Source: Synaphobranchus kaupii | Lineage: Eukaryota > Chordata > Actinopteri > Anguilliformes > Synaphobranchidae | Direction of reading: 5' to 3' | Length of the DNA stretch: 64,000 nucleotides | NCBI GenBank assembly: GCA_029718625.1 | Contig: CM056380.1 | Span: 44,005,689-44,069,688 of the forward strand | Position numbers and translations under genes: made by a program | The notes under the pieces: generated by a model | Database searches by the model: none | Seen by the model: only the letters and a program-made list of their open reading frames with translations | What the model was told of the DNA's origin: nothing | Part shown: positions 1 through 13,600 of the stretch, piece by piece | How the letters are laid out: each line of letters starts with the position of its first letter | Numbering within the stretch: position 1 is the first letter of the stretch

Positions 1-3000
1 AAATCTGGAGGCTATTGTTCTTTCACCAAGACAGTAAAATCAAGTCTCTTTGATGCCAATCATATAAGCTCTAGCTTGATATCTAATAATTTTGATATAG
101 ATACTACTATTGTTGTGGTCAAATGTAAATACTGTGCATGTATTGCTTTTTAACAATCAAGCTCTCCCACTGCTATGCTTTGCCGTTTTGTTTTTGAAGT
201 GATGTAATGAATTTAACCTATTGTAAGAAGAAATCTGAACTTTTATATCGAAGAAAGAAAACAGGAATTGCTGCTCGCTGTCAGGCCAGCTGTGGAGCCA
301 GTCGTTTTGCTACTCTGCTGCAAATGTACCTCATTCACTTATTTAAATCTTAGAAATAGCGGATTTAAAGAAAATAAATAAATAAATAAATAACTATTTA
401 TGGACACGCTGATATCTGTTTAAAAAAAAAGTTCAGACTTCTTATTCACAGCTATTGATATTTCCAGGGGGCACAATAGATAAGGTTCCTTGCGCTAATG
501 ATTCTAAATGACTAAATATTTGTTGAAAATTTGATTTGTTGTCCCGTGCTGGAATATTCCAGAAGTGCAGTAACGCTGATTGTTGTGGAAAGTTCAGCTT
601 GCCATCCAGTGTTTAATTTAGCTTGTGAAAAGTGACATTAATGACAATGTCAGACTATCACTGTGTGCTGTTTACGAGTGCTTTAATACCTTGTACCATT
701 AAGTGACTTTATCTGCCTTGTTGTTCATGTTTTCAGAATCACTTTATTAAAAATGTACCATGTCTGTAAAAAAACAAACTGATTCATGTAACTCTACAAT
801 CATTTAAATTAACTCAGCCTTTAAGCCATTTTTAATTATTTTGCATAAAATGTATATGTGAGATATGATCACCATAACAAGCATGTATATGTGGAAAATT
901 AACAATGGCATCACATGAAGTAAGTAATATTTCAAAGAGAACATTCCGTTTTTTTATATTAAACGGTTAATTCTTGATGACATGAGTATCTTAATTAAAC
1001 ATTTTTACTTTATAAGAAACATTCTGATATGTGCTAGCAAAAGCTAACTATATAACTAGCTATTCATTGTATCTTCCATAAAATGTATTGGGTATATTAT
1101 TACGTATTGCCTGCAACAGTTTTTATATTTGTTTTATATTTACCCACTTGTTAAACTGCATGTAATGGATGCAATTGAATAAACTTGTATTAAGGTGTGA
1201 ACTGAGGGGCAAAGCTTATAACAAGATGATGGATTTGACAAAGTAATTAATAAATACATATATACATAATTAAAATGGCCAAAAATTTATTTTTTGGTAT
1301 TATCTTGTCAGCATTCAGTTCAGGATGATTCTAGCTTGCATGCTGCTGCAGGCAAATACACGTTCTACCACTAGCCTTGTTTTTATCCATACAGTAAACA
1401 GTGGTGACCTCATTTGTCCAAACATATGAAAAATGAGAATATCATTTGCTTTAAGCTTTTCCCCAAAGGACAGTCATTTGGAAAGTGTTGCTGGCATTAA
1501 AAAAAATAAACTCTGTTTCTATCCTCAAAAGGGGGACCCTCAGCATCCTTTTCAGCTGGCCAAGAAGTAAGAAAGCAGGAAGAACTTCTTGGAAAAGATT
1601 GCTATGATGCTGCATGAGGAAACTTGAAGAATGTCTGAGATATCTTTGAGTTTATACAGATTTTCATCATGCGGGCGCCCTTTTGAAGCTTTTCAAGTGT
1701 TCCCAGTGGGTGTACAGTACAAGCCTGTAATTCTGGAGGCTCCAGAGGGTGGCAGCAGTGGGCGGATTGACTTCAACAAGTCTTTTGTTTTTTTGTCATA
1801 TTCATTTGGCTGTTGAAGACATCACAAATGAAAAGGGATCGAGGACCGGGGGTTACAGATGCATTTCTTGCCTTTTTATTTTATTCACTATGTGAAAGAA
1901 ACATGAACTTTTTTTTTAATAGCGTAATTCCTGTTTGTTTTTATTCGACACTAGCGACTGTGATCCCAGAATTCTGAGCGGCTCACAGAACAGAAACGCC
2001 TCATGGCGCGGGTGCATTTTTTTTCCGCCTGAAATTGATTTTGATGATTCCTGACTTGATTCTCTCACTGCCATCCCTGACTGACCTGGGACATCAGGCC
2101 ATAACTCTATGCCTTTATCTCTGGACGTGACGTTATATCAACATAAATGCATATTTACAGTACATGACCGAGGAATTACTGCATATAGGTGTTTAAAATG
2201 TGCACTATGATACTTCAGCTGTTTGCATAAAAAATAGATTTAATTGGAGGTTTTTTTATTTGTTTATATATGCAGTACATTCACATGCACACATGCTTGT
2301 GTGCAGGCATTTCCCTTGCTATAGTAACAGTGTGAATTATATTTTTTGGAAACTCACTGCAGGGCAATGGAGAAAAACATTTTAGGTGTTACTGCAGCAT
2401 AGTAATGATTTTAACTTGCAGCGATTTGTACAGTTCAATAGCTAAATGAGCATTTATTATTCAATATTTGAGAATTATTTACCCCAATGATTCCATTATC
2501 AAAAGAGTGCTCTGTGCTCTGGGATGTTGTGAATTTATATCCGGCAGCTACTATGCATGGGAATTGGATGAATATACACATAAACATGTATGTATGTGTC
2601 TGAGGGCTTTCTGATAGGACACCACATTTGCTTTATTATATTTTACTAATATTTTTGATAATCACAGATTAACCAAGTAACTGCATGTGGGCTTGGCCAA
2701 ATATTTTAGCATTATTGAAACTCATTTTCAAAGTTAATTATATTAATTTGAAGGTCATAAAAGTACAACCACGGTGCTGTTCTTTCCAACACTAGTGCAT
2801 ATAGAGACCATGCGTTATCTTTATCTGCCTGTGCTTACTAACACTTACAATTTGTCTGATGTTCCTGTAATGTGGAACTATATTCCTATAGTATACTTGG
2901 ATTTCATTTCAGTATTCAGTTTTCTAATCAGAAATGTATATCTTTACTCAATGATTTATTTTCATTTTGAATGTGTATTGTTGTAATCGAGAGTAATCCT

Positions 3001-6000
3001 ATTAGTGCCATCTACCACAAGAACAATATGTGATTATCCAAAATGATCAGTCACCTAAAGTCCAAGTGGCATTATGGTCAACCTTTCTTTCTTCCTCAGA
3101 ATACACAGTCAGTTAATTTATAGAACAACTTTAACCTGGATCAATTATGGCAATATCTAACAATCACCAAATATATTTTAGTTTTAACTTGATGAAAACA
3201 ATAAAATAACAATCTAACACCCCACCTCCTAGTAGCAGAACTACACTAGCTGACCTTGACCATTACCATTCCAGGGGAGAATTCTACTCCGTTACAAGGG
3301 AAGGCATAAATGCAGCCATGTTTATGAACCAGTAAAATGACTACCTTATCAAAGCAAGGGATAAGCTATCAGTTGGAAGAGAGAGAAATGTTTTGAAATC
3401 ATGTTTACCACACATATCTGAAACTGTAACAATTACATTTAGGGATTTCCAACGATGGGAAATGCTAAAAGATCAAAATTGATACTGTAAGCCTGTTTGT
3501 AAATGTGATGCATTTTCTGTTACCTAGAGAATGACTCACCAACCCCTGCAACCTCATATCCCAGACAATCTCTCTTACCCGTTTGAATTTTTTGACTTTG
3601 GCTGGTTTTGGTTTTAAAAAAACAATGCATTAACAGAAGCATTCCTGGTCTCGTGATGATTTAATCTTGATCCTCTATCACTTATATAACACAGTGCACA
3701 TCAACAGTATTGACAAAAAAACAAGGACAATTGTATTCTCAGAATGTTTGTTTCCTCAATGAAACATGTTCACACAAATATAACTTGTTACAGCAGAACA
3801 TCAAAGCACATACATCACTTTCAGAGGTAGAGAAAGAAAGGAATGACATAAATGATGCACGAGTGATAACCTAAGACCTTCATATCATTTGTAATCATTA
3901 ATGTGGATCTTATGGAAGTTCAGTTCTCATATAATGCAGAGAGTGTAGCCAATGACAAAAAAATATTTTCTACAATTGTGCAAGCTCACTCACTGCCAAA
4001 CCTGTATCGAATACTAAAATGCATGTACAAATATGCAACTGCTAACATGTCTATGTATATATGGTTTTAAGATAGAAATCGAGTTGTGATGCACTTTTTT
4101 GGCATTCATTTCCACATTTCCAAGGGACCCACATGGAACAATGCAAACAGTGAAGGGGCTCTATACAGCTTGGTGGGCCAGCTTTTCAAATACCAGCATT
4201 TGAAATATATTCTCATGTGGCAAATTCAAATGTAATTCAAATGCTGTATTTCAAGTAATTGTACACCGCCTGCCTTTAATGAGAGTTGCAAGCTGCCAAC
4301 GTGGTCAGTAGAGTTCACTTACAGACAAATGAAAGCTTCACTTTTGCTTTTGTAGTTCATTTCTCCCTCTGAAAAAATGTATTTCATTTCAGTCATGACG
4401 AGCACTCCTCTTATTTTAGTTCAAGTGAGCACTCCTTCTACATGCAAACATATGTTCTTACAGTAGTCCCCAATCCAGATGACCCATTTGGATTGACTTT
4501 TTTTACATATCTTTAACTAGCCAAGCAGTCGCCTATCACCTTAGCACAATTTATTTTAGGGACATCTTTGCAATTTTAGAAAGCATAAAGGTGTATTTGC
4601 TTGTTACTGATAGTGATATTTGCACATCAATAGCAGTATTTGGTATCTTGCCAGATCTCTAGAGAGGATCCTATCACATTATGTATGTAGATTTTATTTT
4701 CTTCTGTATATAATGTACTCTGGACAAGAGATGTCATCTCTGTCTAATCGTGTTTTGTACGTACAGTGTGTTCTTCACATAACATGAATTCTTCAGTCAA
4801 CAAATATTCTCTGAATTCAAATGAGACATCTGTTTAGATCTATTCTAGATTCTGATTTTAGTTTGCGCCAATCAGTAGCTTCAAAAATAACATCACAAAC
4901 ATAATATCTGACAATATTCACAATAAGGAATCAGTTATATGCATTTACTTCCAGAAAATTATGCTGCACCATATTTTGGCCCATTCTCCATTTGAACCGA
5001 GGTCGTTTTGAGTGTCAGCTGTCAAAAATACATTGAAAAGACACTTGCCTTGCATTTAAAACAAAGGAACACCTGTAAACTTTGCATGTTGAACTTGAAA
5101 AGCAATGATTTACCCACACAAGTCAAAGAAGTTGTGTCTTGCTTCATTGGGTACCAGTATAGCCATTGTACTTACAGCTCTATTTTTTGAAGAACAGACT
5201 GGTTTAAAAAAATAAAAAAAACTTTATCATACAAAGTTTATTACTGTAATGGTAGATTAATTAAGTAGTTTATGTAAACTTTATGATAGGAAATATTTCT
5301 GCTATCTGAAATGTACTTTATAAGCCAGTTTGCTCAATGCATTCTAATTTCTAAAGAAATTAGCTGTTAATTATTATATTACATCATTTATTGTACTTTA
5401 CTATAATATAAACAGCTATAGAGTGAAATACTCTAAAACAAAACATTTTAATACTCTATAGGACATCCACTGTCTAAATATCCATTTTGTTTGATCTTAA
5501 ATATCAGTCGAATACACAATATGTGTTGTGATCAAGATGTGTAATATTCTGAAAATGTTTGTGTGATGATTTGTATTACTTATTTTCAGTATTAGTGACT
5601 GAGAAACTATAAGAGGGCATTTATTTCAAAGCATTTGATGACAATTTCTTGATCAATTGATCGATTGCATGTTGTTATTATGTCATTGAAAACAGTGCAC
5701 TATTCATTGTATTTACATTTTTTAAAACTGTCAAATTTCAGACAGTTCCATTTCTATTTGAACCAAAGTATTTCAGAAAGATACATGTTTTATAAGCCCT
5801 GTCAACATAGCTACAACTATTTTATTGTTAGTTACTTTCTTTTTGGCTTTGCTGATTCGTCAGTAGGCCTACTGGAAAATAAGTTCAAATGGAACTTATC
5901 TTTTAGATTTGAAAACAATTCAAATTTAGTGGTAAGGCAAAGAATCAGTAAGAATGTGAAATGTTTAATTCAATATGTAAATTTATCTTTGTAAGCTGCA

Positions 6001-6499
6001 TGTTGAATTATTTTAACGAATCCAATGTAAATATATACATAGAAAGATTTTTATTTCCTTTCCAGAAATGTATTTTCTTTACTCATGTGTTTTTTAACCA
6101 CAGAAGGCAGCTGAATAAATCACTGAATGCCGAGTTCTGAAACAAATAAACATTAAAATGCAATCTGCAATGAGAAAATCATGTCAATAATTCCAAAAGG
6201 GTTGACAATGTATTTAAATTTTAATGATTCTGATTTTGCCTAATAAAAAGGACAATGATTTTAGCCCGTTACTCCACTGAGTGCAATATGGCTGTGCTAC
6301 CTGGAAGCCCAATTCAAACATATATTATTAGCCTATGTCTTTTGCTTGATAAAAGTTTTCTAAAATATAGATTACAGTACGTTGAACTATTTAAAGTATA
6401 TGCCTGGAGTGACAAAATATATGAAGCGTATTGTGCCAGACGCCAGAGATCAATATATTTGATACTCCTTTTTCACTCCTCTAGGGGTTGCTAGATAGT
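1..6499. other. AT-rich intergenic stretch, no gene recognised
   Basis: Six kilobases of AT-rich sequence with only short, unrelated open frames. An AATAAA near 1178 and AATAAA repeats near 376 could belong to the 3' UTR of a gene left of the window, but nothing confirms it. No transposon with clear ends was found. Confidence 0.5.
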
Positions 6500-6755
6500 C
6501 CAAGTAGCTCGCGGGGTTTTGTTGCCTGTGAGACTGCAAACCAATAGAAAATCGCTTGCTTGAGAAGGAGATAGATGGATTTACCATTGCTTTCACTGCT
6601 TCCCTGACGCTTCTTGTTGGAATAGTGGAAATAGGCTCCTTATCAGAAACTCACCAAAAAACTGGATCCTTCATTCACTATTGTGTTGAATATATCATAT
6701 CGCAGCAGTGCGAGATGGATTTATAAACAGGATTCGTGAACGACACCGAGAGGAC
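6500..6755 (+). other. Possible prkg2 5' non-coding first exon
   Basis: The sequence ending ACCGAGAGGAC is followed by gtaagtat, a near-consensus splice donor at 6756. The first coding exon appears to begin at an acceptor at 10129, so an upstream non-coding exon is expected and this is the best candidate. The 5' limit, transcription start and promoter are not visible; an exon start anywhere from about 6500 to 6700 is possible. Confidence 0.35.
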
Positions 6756-8208
6756 GTAAGTATATCGATTTTTTATTTTATTTATTTATTGACAATGAAT
6801 ATACATGCAGGGTCTACCCCAACATTGGGTTCAGATGGGTTGTATTCGTGAAATGTTGGACTTAATGAAGTAAAAAGAAAAAGAAAAAAAAGCATCTGTC
6901 ATTTATCAGAACATAGGTTGATGCGTCCGTTCCTAGACGGTAAGAACTACCCCTAGTTTTGGTCCCCTTATCATGCCATCGATTGGACAAATTATTATCA
7001 CGGGATTTAGCCTACAACTTTTCTGAATTTTCAAACAAACAAATATATTTCGATAAACGGATCTGCACTGGTTTTCTCTTCACAGCATTACATTAAGAAC
7101 TCATTATTATATTACAGGGTGTTATTAATAAAACATTTGTAAGTTATATATGGGATCTTAACATGAACTACAGTTGCTAATGTATTTAATGACAAACAAT
7201 TAACTGAACCAACTGAATTAACGTAAATGGCCGCGATTAAAACCGGTGGACCTGCATTCCGCTAGCAACTGAGTTCCCCACTTATGGCAACATAATCACA
7301 CTCTTCACAGTGTGTATACATTGTGTGTGTGGATATGATAACGCAGATCGTGGGGGGGAGGGGGACCTGCGTATAATCCTCACAGACACACTGAGGGAAT
7401 AGGCTTGAAGGATTGAATTTGGGGTTATCCTCCAGAAGGCTTTAGTGAAATGATTTGGAAATTTCTAAATGTCCTTCACATGAAAATCAAGGAAATTTAC
7501 GTTAATTTTCACATCAGTCAAGAAACATAATGTGATACTTTAGCATTATAGATACAATTAATATCAAGGGCCCTATCTTACACTCGGCGCTAAGCGGCGC
7601 TAACCCAAACGCAAGTGTCTTTTGCTACACCCGGCAACGTTTTTTTAACTACCGTGTATTCTTGCGCCCATTACAAGTGAACTGGGCGTGTTGGTTTTAA
7701 GATGAGGAGTGGCCAGGATTATTTTTTGGTATTGCTATCTTGAGCCAGCAGAAAGCGCTTGCGCTAAAACCACCACAAACCTGGTCTAAAGTCATGTCGC
7801 AGTACATAAGCGTGTGCACAACGCGCGTACACCCTCCTGTCTGTTACACACAGGGGCGCGCACAAGCATGACTAAAAATATCAAGATTAGCTACAATGTG
7901 AAATATTATTATTGTGTAGGCTATAAAAAAACGCATAATAAAAAAAGGGTCCATAGGTCAAATACCACATAGCTACCTGTCCCTCAGCGAAGGGGAATGC
8001 GATCCAGGCGATGTGCGATGGTACGTGTAAGGTTAGGAAAGTACCGAGGCTATAGACTATTCACAATTATACTGGATCAATCTATGACTTAGCCTATATT
8101 TGCCAATAATTCCTGTAAACTTCTGGGGGGACAATATTTTGTTACGGGACCATGGCTATCCATTAAAAATGGCTTTCCATTTGCTGATAACACCTATATC
8201 AAGCCTAA

Positions 8209-8591
8209 GGCCTGGTACATACTCTACGCAAGGAACATGAACGCCAACGCAGATTCGGGACATACGCGAGGTCTTTGCTTACATACTATACGCGCGTTTA
8301 CCGGCTTCTTTTCGCCCTGTCCGCTAGTTGGCAGCCTAGGCTAATCTGGTTGGAGCAAGTAACCTTAAACCGGAAATTATTACTTCTTTGTGTGTAGTCT
8401 GCAATTCTGCAGTTATTGAACAGTATTTACATTTAGCACCTCGAACGGAAACGCGTGGAATTGCACGACACGTTTGCGTCGCGTTACAAAATTTGGACTG
8501 CACATTTTGCTACGCAAGAACGCGAGAAACGCCCCCTGCGTTGCTCTTTGCGTCGTTGCGCGCGTTCCTTGCGTAGAGTATGTACCAGGCC
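8209..8591. mobile_element. Harbinger-type MITE with TAA duplication
   Basis: The 383-bp element has perfect 27-bp or longer inverted repeats starting GGCCTGGTACATACTCTACG. It is flanked by TAA on both sides (8206-8208 and 8592-8594). The 3-bp TAA/TTA duplication is typical of PIF/Harbinger elements. The interior is CpG-rich compared with the surrounding intron. Confidence 0.82.
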
Positions 8592-9113
8592 TAATGCGCA
8601 AATTGTCATTTACACCTAATGCGTGAATTGTCATTCAATAGAAAACTCCCGCACTGCAATAGACGGACATTAGAGTTCTGAAAATGCGCTTTAATCAGAT
8701 GTCATTACAATAGGCTACAGCTCACTAGGCCTACAGCCTGTAAGTAAATAGAATGGTTTTGACTGAAAAAAGTTAAAAAACTTGTCCAGCGAATATTGCA
8801 TTTATTGTTTTTCAAATAGCCTAAGCTACAGCGGATTCGCTGTGCATAAGGTTTTTTCCATAGCTTACGGTTAAACAACGGAGATAAATGTCACCATGTT
8901 AATTGAATTTGAACCTTAGTATTCTTCGTCCTTCATATTTTTTTAATTACAGTGACCAGGTTTCCATACTCTCAACTTATTAAAACCCAGCTGATTTCAC
9001 CTGTTATTCTATAACTGAACAAAGCGATTTTAAAGAGAACTAAGCGTCTAATTAGAAACGAAAACAAATTTGCAGCACGTTACACAATTAATTCACAATA
9101 CATTTTAATGTCC

Positions 9114-9145
9114 ATCCATCCATTATCTAACCCGCTTATCTGCAT
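9114..9145 (+). repeat. CCATCC repeat, terminal fragment
   Basis: Only the CCATCCATCCATTATCTAAC end and the following CCCGCTTAT are present. Confidence 0.6.
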
Positions 9146-10161
9146 GTGCGCTGCATGTTCTCTGTTTCCCCTGTTGTAAGTCGCACGTTTCACGGTCTTC
9201 CTGTGAAAGTGGATTGTTTTAAAGCATTACGCTACGAGTAAAACAGGTTGGTCACATTTTCATAAACAGGACATTATAAAACAAGGGGAAATATGTGTGA
9301 ACATATGGGTTGCCAACCTGACAGCTTTATTGTAGCTATTTAATGTCATCATTAAGACAAAATAACGGTATTTATGTTATTAATCAATATTACTATGCAG
9401 GTAGCCTAATGAACTTCGGATGAAGCTTGAACTTCGAGAACTCCATGAAAACAGCCTCATGGAATTGATGTTTGACACTTTCATTGCATAATCAAACGAA
9501 ATTCGTTGAACAAGCAGGCTAATTTGGCGTTTTCTAAGGTGAGACTGAAGCCATTGATAGCTTATTCTCAGCTGTCGCAGGTCCTTTTAATGAAATTTAA
9601 CCGCATATATTTTGTAAAATAACAGCCCTGTCGGGAATTACCGGGAACTCATAGCTAATGGTTAGTCCGAATAATATTGATCATACTCCATTTAGCCTAT
9701 TCCTTGATCGCACTAAACACCCACGAGCATGTCTGTTTCGCCACCATATAAGCAATCCGCCAAGGTGGAAAAGCAGGCTTTTAAAGGGAATTGGATATGA
9801 CATTTTGATTTGTTTATTGCATGTCACGCCCAAGACACACCTATAATTAATGAAGAGACTAGGTTCAGCCCATTTGCACCTTGCGTCGTGCTTAGCGCCC
9901 AAAAAACACGCCGTTAAAATAGCAAAAGTGGACTTGGACACGACCTAAATGGACTTTACGCCATGCGCTTAGACCAAGCGCCAAGATAGAGCCCCAATTG
10001 GTATACATTTTAAATGAACGACATTGCCCATGTAAAGCACTGAGGTTTTCACTGTAAATAAAATGCATTATTACTGGTAATAGTAGCGCAGTAAATGGCA
10101 TGCTTTTTAATTATGTGCTTTTTTAAAGGGCTTTCCTATGGTGTCCAGCCAACGGCGCGCC

Positions 10162-10625
10162 ATGGGCAACGGTTCGATCAAAACCTCGCAACTGGAGGAG
10201 AGCTGCCTGGCCTCCAGCCTGAAGGAGCCTGCGGCCTGGGAGGGGGCAGAGCCACTGAAGGTCCGCGTAGCCCGATTGGAGGAGGAGCTTACCCGGCGGG
10301 AGCAGGAGCTGAGGGCGCGGGAAGAGCAGCTGCAGGTCCTGCAGAAGGAGCTGGCGGCCAAGGTGTCCCAGATCGACAAGCTCCAGGATGCCATTGGCTA
10401 CAACAGTCTGGGCCGGTCTCCACCCACCCAGCTGCGGCCTAGCCGACGCCTGCTCAGCGTCATCAACCAGGGCCCGAGCCGTTTCCATCGCGTGGCGGTG
10501 GAGGTGCACCGGCGGCTGAAGGCCAAGGAAGGCGTCTCGGCTGAACCCACCTCCGGACGCTACTTCGGCGGATTCAAGGCCCAGCACCTGTCCTTTGAGC
10601 GGGCTCACGTCCGCAAGGACTCCAG
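10162..10625 (+). CDS. prkg2: prkg2 coding exon 1: myristoylation start, coiled coil, autoinhibitory region
   Basis: It encodes residues 1-154 and two bases of codon 155, ending at CCAG|gtgagg. The ATG at 10162 is chosen because it begins MGNGS, the myristoylation signal of type II kinases, in a strong context (gccATGG). An in-frame ATG at 10138 would add MVSSQRRA and bury the glycine. The exon probably begins at 10129 after ttttttaaag, leaving a short 5' UTR. Residues 32-77 form a heptad-like coiled coil for dimerisation. Residues 117-130 match the family's GVSAEP autoinhibitory stretch. The exon is much more GC-rich than its flanks. Confidence 0.92.
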
Positions 10626-13600
10626 GTGAGGGATGGCCATCCATCCATTATCTAACCCGCTTATTCCTGGTCAGGGTCTGGAGCCTATCCCAGCATGCAT
10701 TGGGCGAGAGGCAGGAATACACCATGGACAGGTCGCCAATCCATCACAGGGCACACACCCCATTCACTCACACGCTCATACCTATGGGCAATTTAGAGTC
10801 GCGAATTAGCCTAAACTGCATGTCTTTGGACTGTGGGAGGAAACCCACGCGGACATGGGGAGAACATGCAAACTCCACACAGAAAGGCCCTCGGCCGGTA
10901 TTCAAACTCGGTACTTTCTTTCTGTGAGGCAAGGCAGTGCTAGCCCCTGCACCACTGTGCCATCCCGGTGATGGGTGTATCGAATGGAAATGTATACTAC
11001 AATATATTGTAAATATATGGATTTTAAAAAACATACACTTTTGAAAATGTGAAAATAACAATATGCCAACTGTACATGCTAAGGTAAGAGTTTTTGGAGC
11101 CACAAAGCCAGCAATGCCATAGTACATTGCTCCACTGTGTTTATAAACAAAGGCCTCAGCAAATAACAAAAAATGTGAAAAATGACAAAAAAAATGCCGT
11201 GGTTTTTTTAAAACTTCTTATCTGTTTCTGTGGTGGTCAGCACCTCAAAACTTATGCAAGGATATGCATTTTCCATTCTTTAAGTGGTATACCCATGAAA
11301 TTAAATTCAAACCACACAGCTTTGACAAGAATGAAAAACCTAAATTAAATTGAGAAGGAAAGTGTTTTACTACAGTAAGTTTCTGCTGGGGTAACTGGGG
11401 TAACTGCCTTTTCTGGGGGGAAAAAGGTCCCTGAAAGCCTTTGTAGTGGCTCCATCCAGGAGAAGATTTAAAAGCTCATATTAACATAATACACCCAGAG
11501 AAATGAAACGGTGGAAGGGAAGACAAAAGCCAGGCCCATGTATATGCATAGGGTGGATAATTACAGCTTTAATTAACAAGGCATTCACTGCCCCTCTGCT
11601 ACTCTTATGGACTAATGCATTCACAAGTATCAGCTTCATGGATTTCTCCTCATTCTTTTAGATGTGCAAATGAGAAGCTCCTGTTCCAGAGGACCACTGT
11701 GTAAAACTGGTCACCTTAAAGATGCCAAATGGATGCCATTGTGCTCTGCTTTTGGGGGAATGAAGTGAATTTAAGATCTCAATTTTTGCTGTGTGCACTA
11801 CATAGGCAAGCTTGTAAAACCAGTATCCCTATCCCCCTACTGTACATGACTACGCGGACATACATTTTATGCATATTTTAAGTGTCTTTTATCACAAGGA
11901 ATTTGAAAGCAGGGAAACTATTTTAACATTTTAACATAACAAACTGGGATATTGGGAAATGTCTTTCGAAGGTGAACATCAAAAGCTACTAGATTACTTC
12001 AGTAATATATTCATCTCCCATTTTGTTTTGAGAATAACCATGACATGTTTGTAAAAGCACAGATGTCCCTCGATTAAGTGAAGTTGTTTTATTGGCAGAA
12101 ATGGAATACACATTCTGCAGTAAATGTAAAAAAGCAACCCAAGTTCAAAATGCTCATGCGTAATAGTTTAAAATGAGATTGTTAGGCACCTCATTTTGTA
12201 CAGTTGTGGTCTGACTGCATTGTGGGCCTTGTCCTTGCTCTCCCTGGTACCAGCACCAAAAAGCTGATCAATGACGCCATCATGAACAATGACTTCCTGA
12301 AGAAGCTGGAGCCCCAGCACATGCGGGAGATGGTGGACTGCATGTATGAGAAGATCTACACTGAGGGCCAATTGGTCATTCAGGAAGGGGAGCCTGGGAA
12401 CTACCTCTATGTGCTGGCAGGTCATATAGCATTATTATACTTTTCTCACACAGCTCTCTTTCCCTCTCTCCATGTCTGTTCATCGACTTCAAATGAATGG
12501 TGCTTGGGTCTGGGTGGTGCTATCCAGCAGCCACCCATCAGAACCACAGCTGTTTCTCACAGCGGCCTTGTAGGCACTTGCTTACTGGAAGGTGGACACT
12601 GTAATTTAAAAACAGGTAGCAGCATCCCTCACACTGGATGATTCAGCCAACCAAAATTATATGAATTTGGATGCTGCTTTTGGTATTCACTCAAAACATA
12701 CGTCCAAACTATGTTCACACAGTGCATTAAAACTATAACTAGCTGGCATTTTGTTCTGTGTTTACCAGGGTATACAAATGCTCAACAATTTTTGATGGTT
12801 TTAACTTTCAAAGGGGTTCTTTCACATTGAAAAATATCTGCTTATAGCTTAAATTGGTTGCATTCCCCTGACAAGACAGATCGCACTTGGACAAGGATTC
12901 TGCTATAGATAACATGTTTACTATTAAATTTCTGCTTCTATTAGCATTTAATATTATTTGTTACGTGAACGGATCGGAACCAATCGCAGACACCAGAGTA
13001 ATGGGAATAGGTTTTATTCGAGGTCAGACAGAAATGGGTCAAGGTCCAGCAATCAGTGCAATACAGGGCAGGCAGAAACGTAGTCAAATCCAGGCAGGGG
13101 TCAAAGTCCAGTGAACAGGGCAATGCAGGATGGGCAAAAGCGAAGTCCAGGAACAGGCAGGGGTCAGAACCGGGGATTCCGTCAGAGCAGGGGATCAGGA
13201 GGGCAGGAGCAGGGCCCGAACGAGGAAGGGCAGGCGGGCAGGAGGGCTGGACAGGCAGGGCTGGGCAGGAACAGGCTGGACAGGAACAGGGAGCAGGCAG
13301 GGAGCAGGCAGGGAGCAGGCAGGGAGCAGGCAGGGAGCAGGCAGGGAGCAGGCAGGGATTCAAAATCGCTTAACACGAGCAGAAGGCACAAGATGATTTG
13401 GCCCAGAACAAAAAAAACAGGGGAGCTTATATGCCAGATTACTAACGAGACAACGAGGAACAGGTGAAACAAAACAACATGAGGAAACACACATCAGGTG
13501 CAGGAAGCCGAGACACGAAATGGGAAAAAAAGGAAAACACGGAACGGAATACACATAGAAACGAAAAACCAGGAAATCAAGACACAGAGGCATGGGACGT

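Larger units (their letters stand above)
7568..9995. mobile_element. Inverted-repeat DNA element family (GGGCCCTATCTT ends), possibly one interrupted copy
   Basis: The left end reads GGGCCCTATCTTACACTCGG with GGCGCTAAG repeats, and the right end is its approximate complement (GCGCCAAGATAGAGCCCC). Subterminal parts also match loosely (GGGCGTGTTGG; GGGCGTGACATG). Both ends belong to a family frequent in fish genomes. No target duplication was confirmed, so these could be two separate copies. The interval includes a Harbinger MITE and a CCATCC repeat fragment. Confidence 0.5.

Noticed and set aside
1631..1816. 61-codon frame in a slightly GC-richer patch
   Set aside because: Chance frame: no splice signals, no homologous motif, surrounded by AT-rich sequence.
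10107..10644. Long antisense open frames over prkg2 exon 1 (up to 173 codons)
   Set aside because: They are shadows of the GC-rich coding exon on the opposite strand; the plus frame is the recognised protein.
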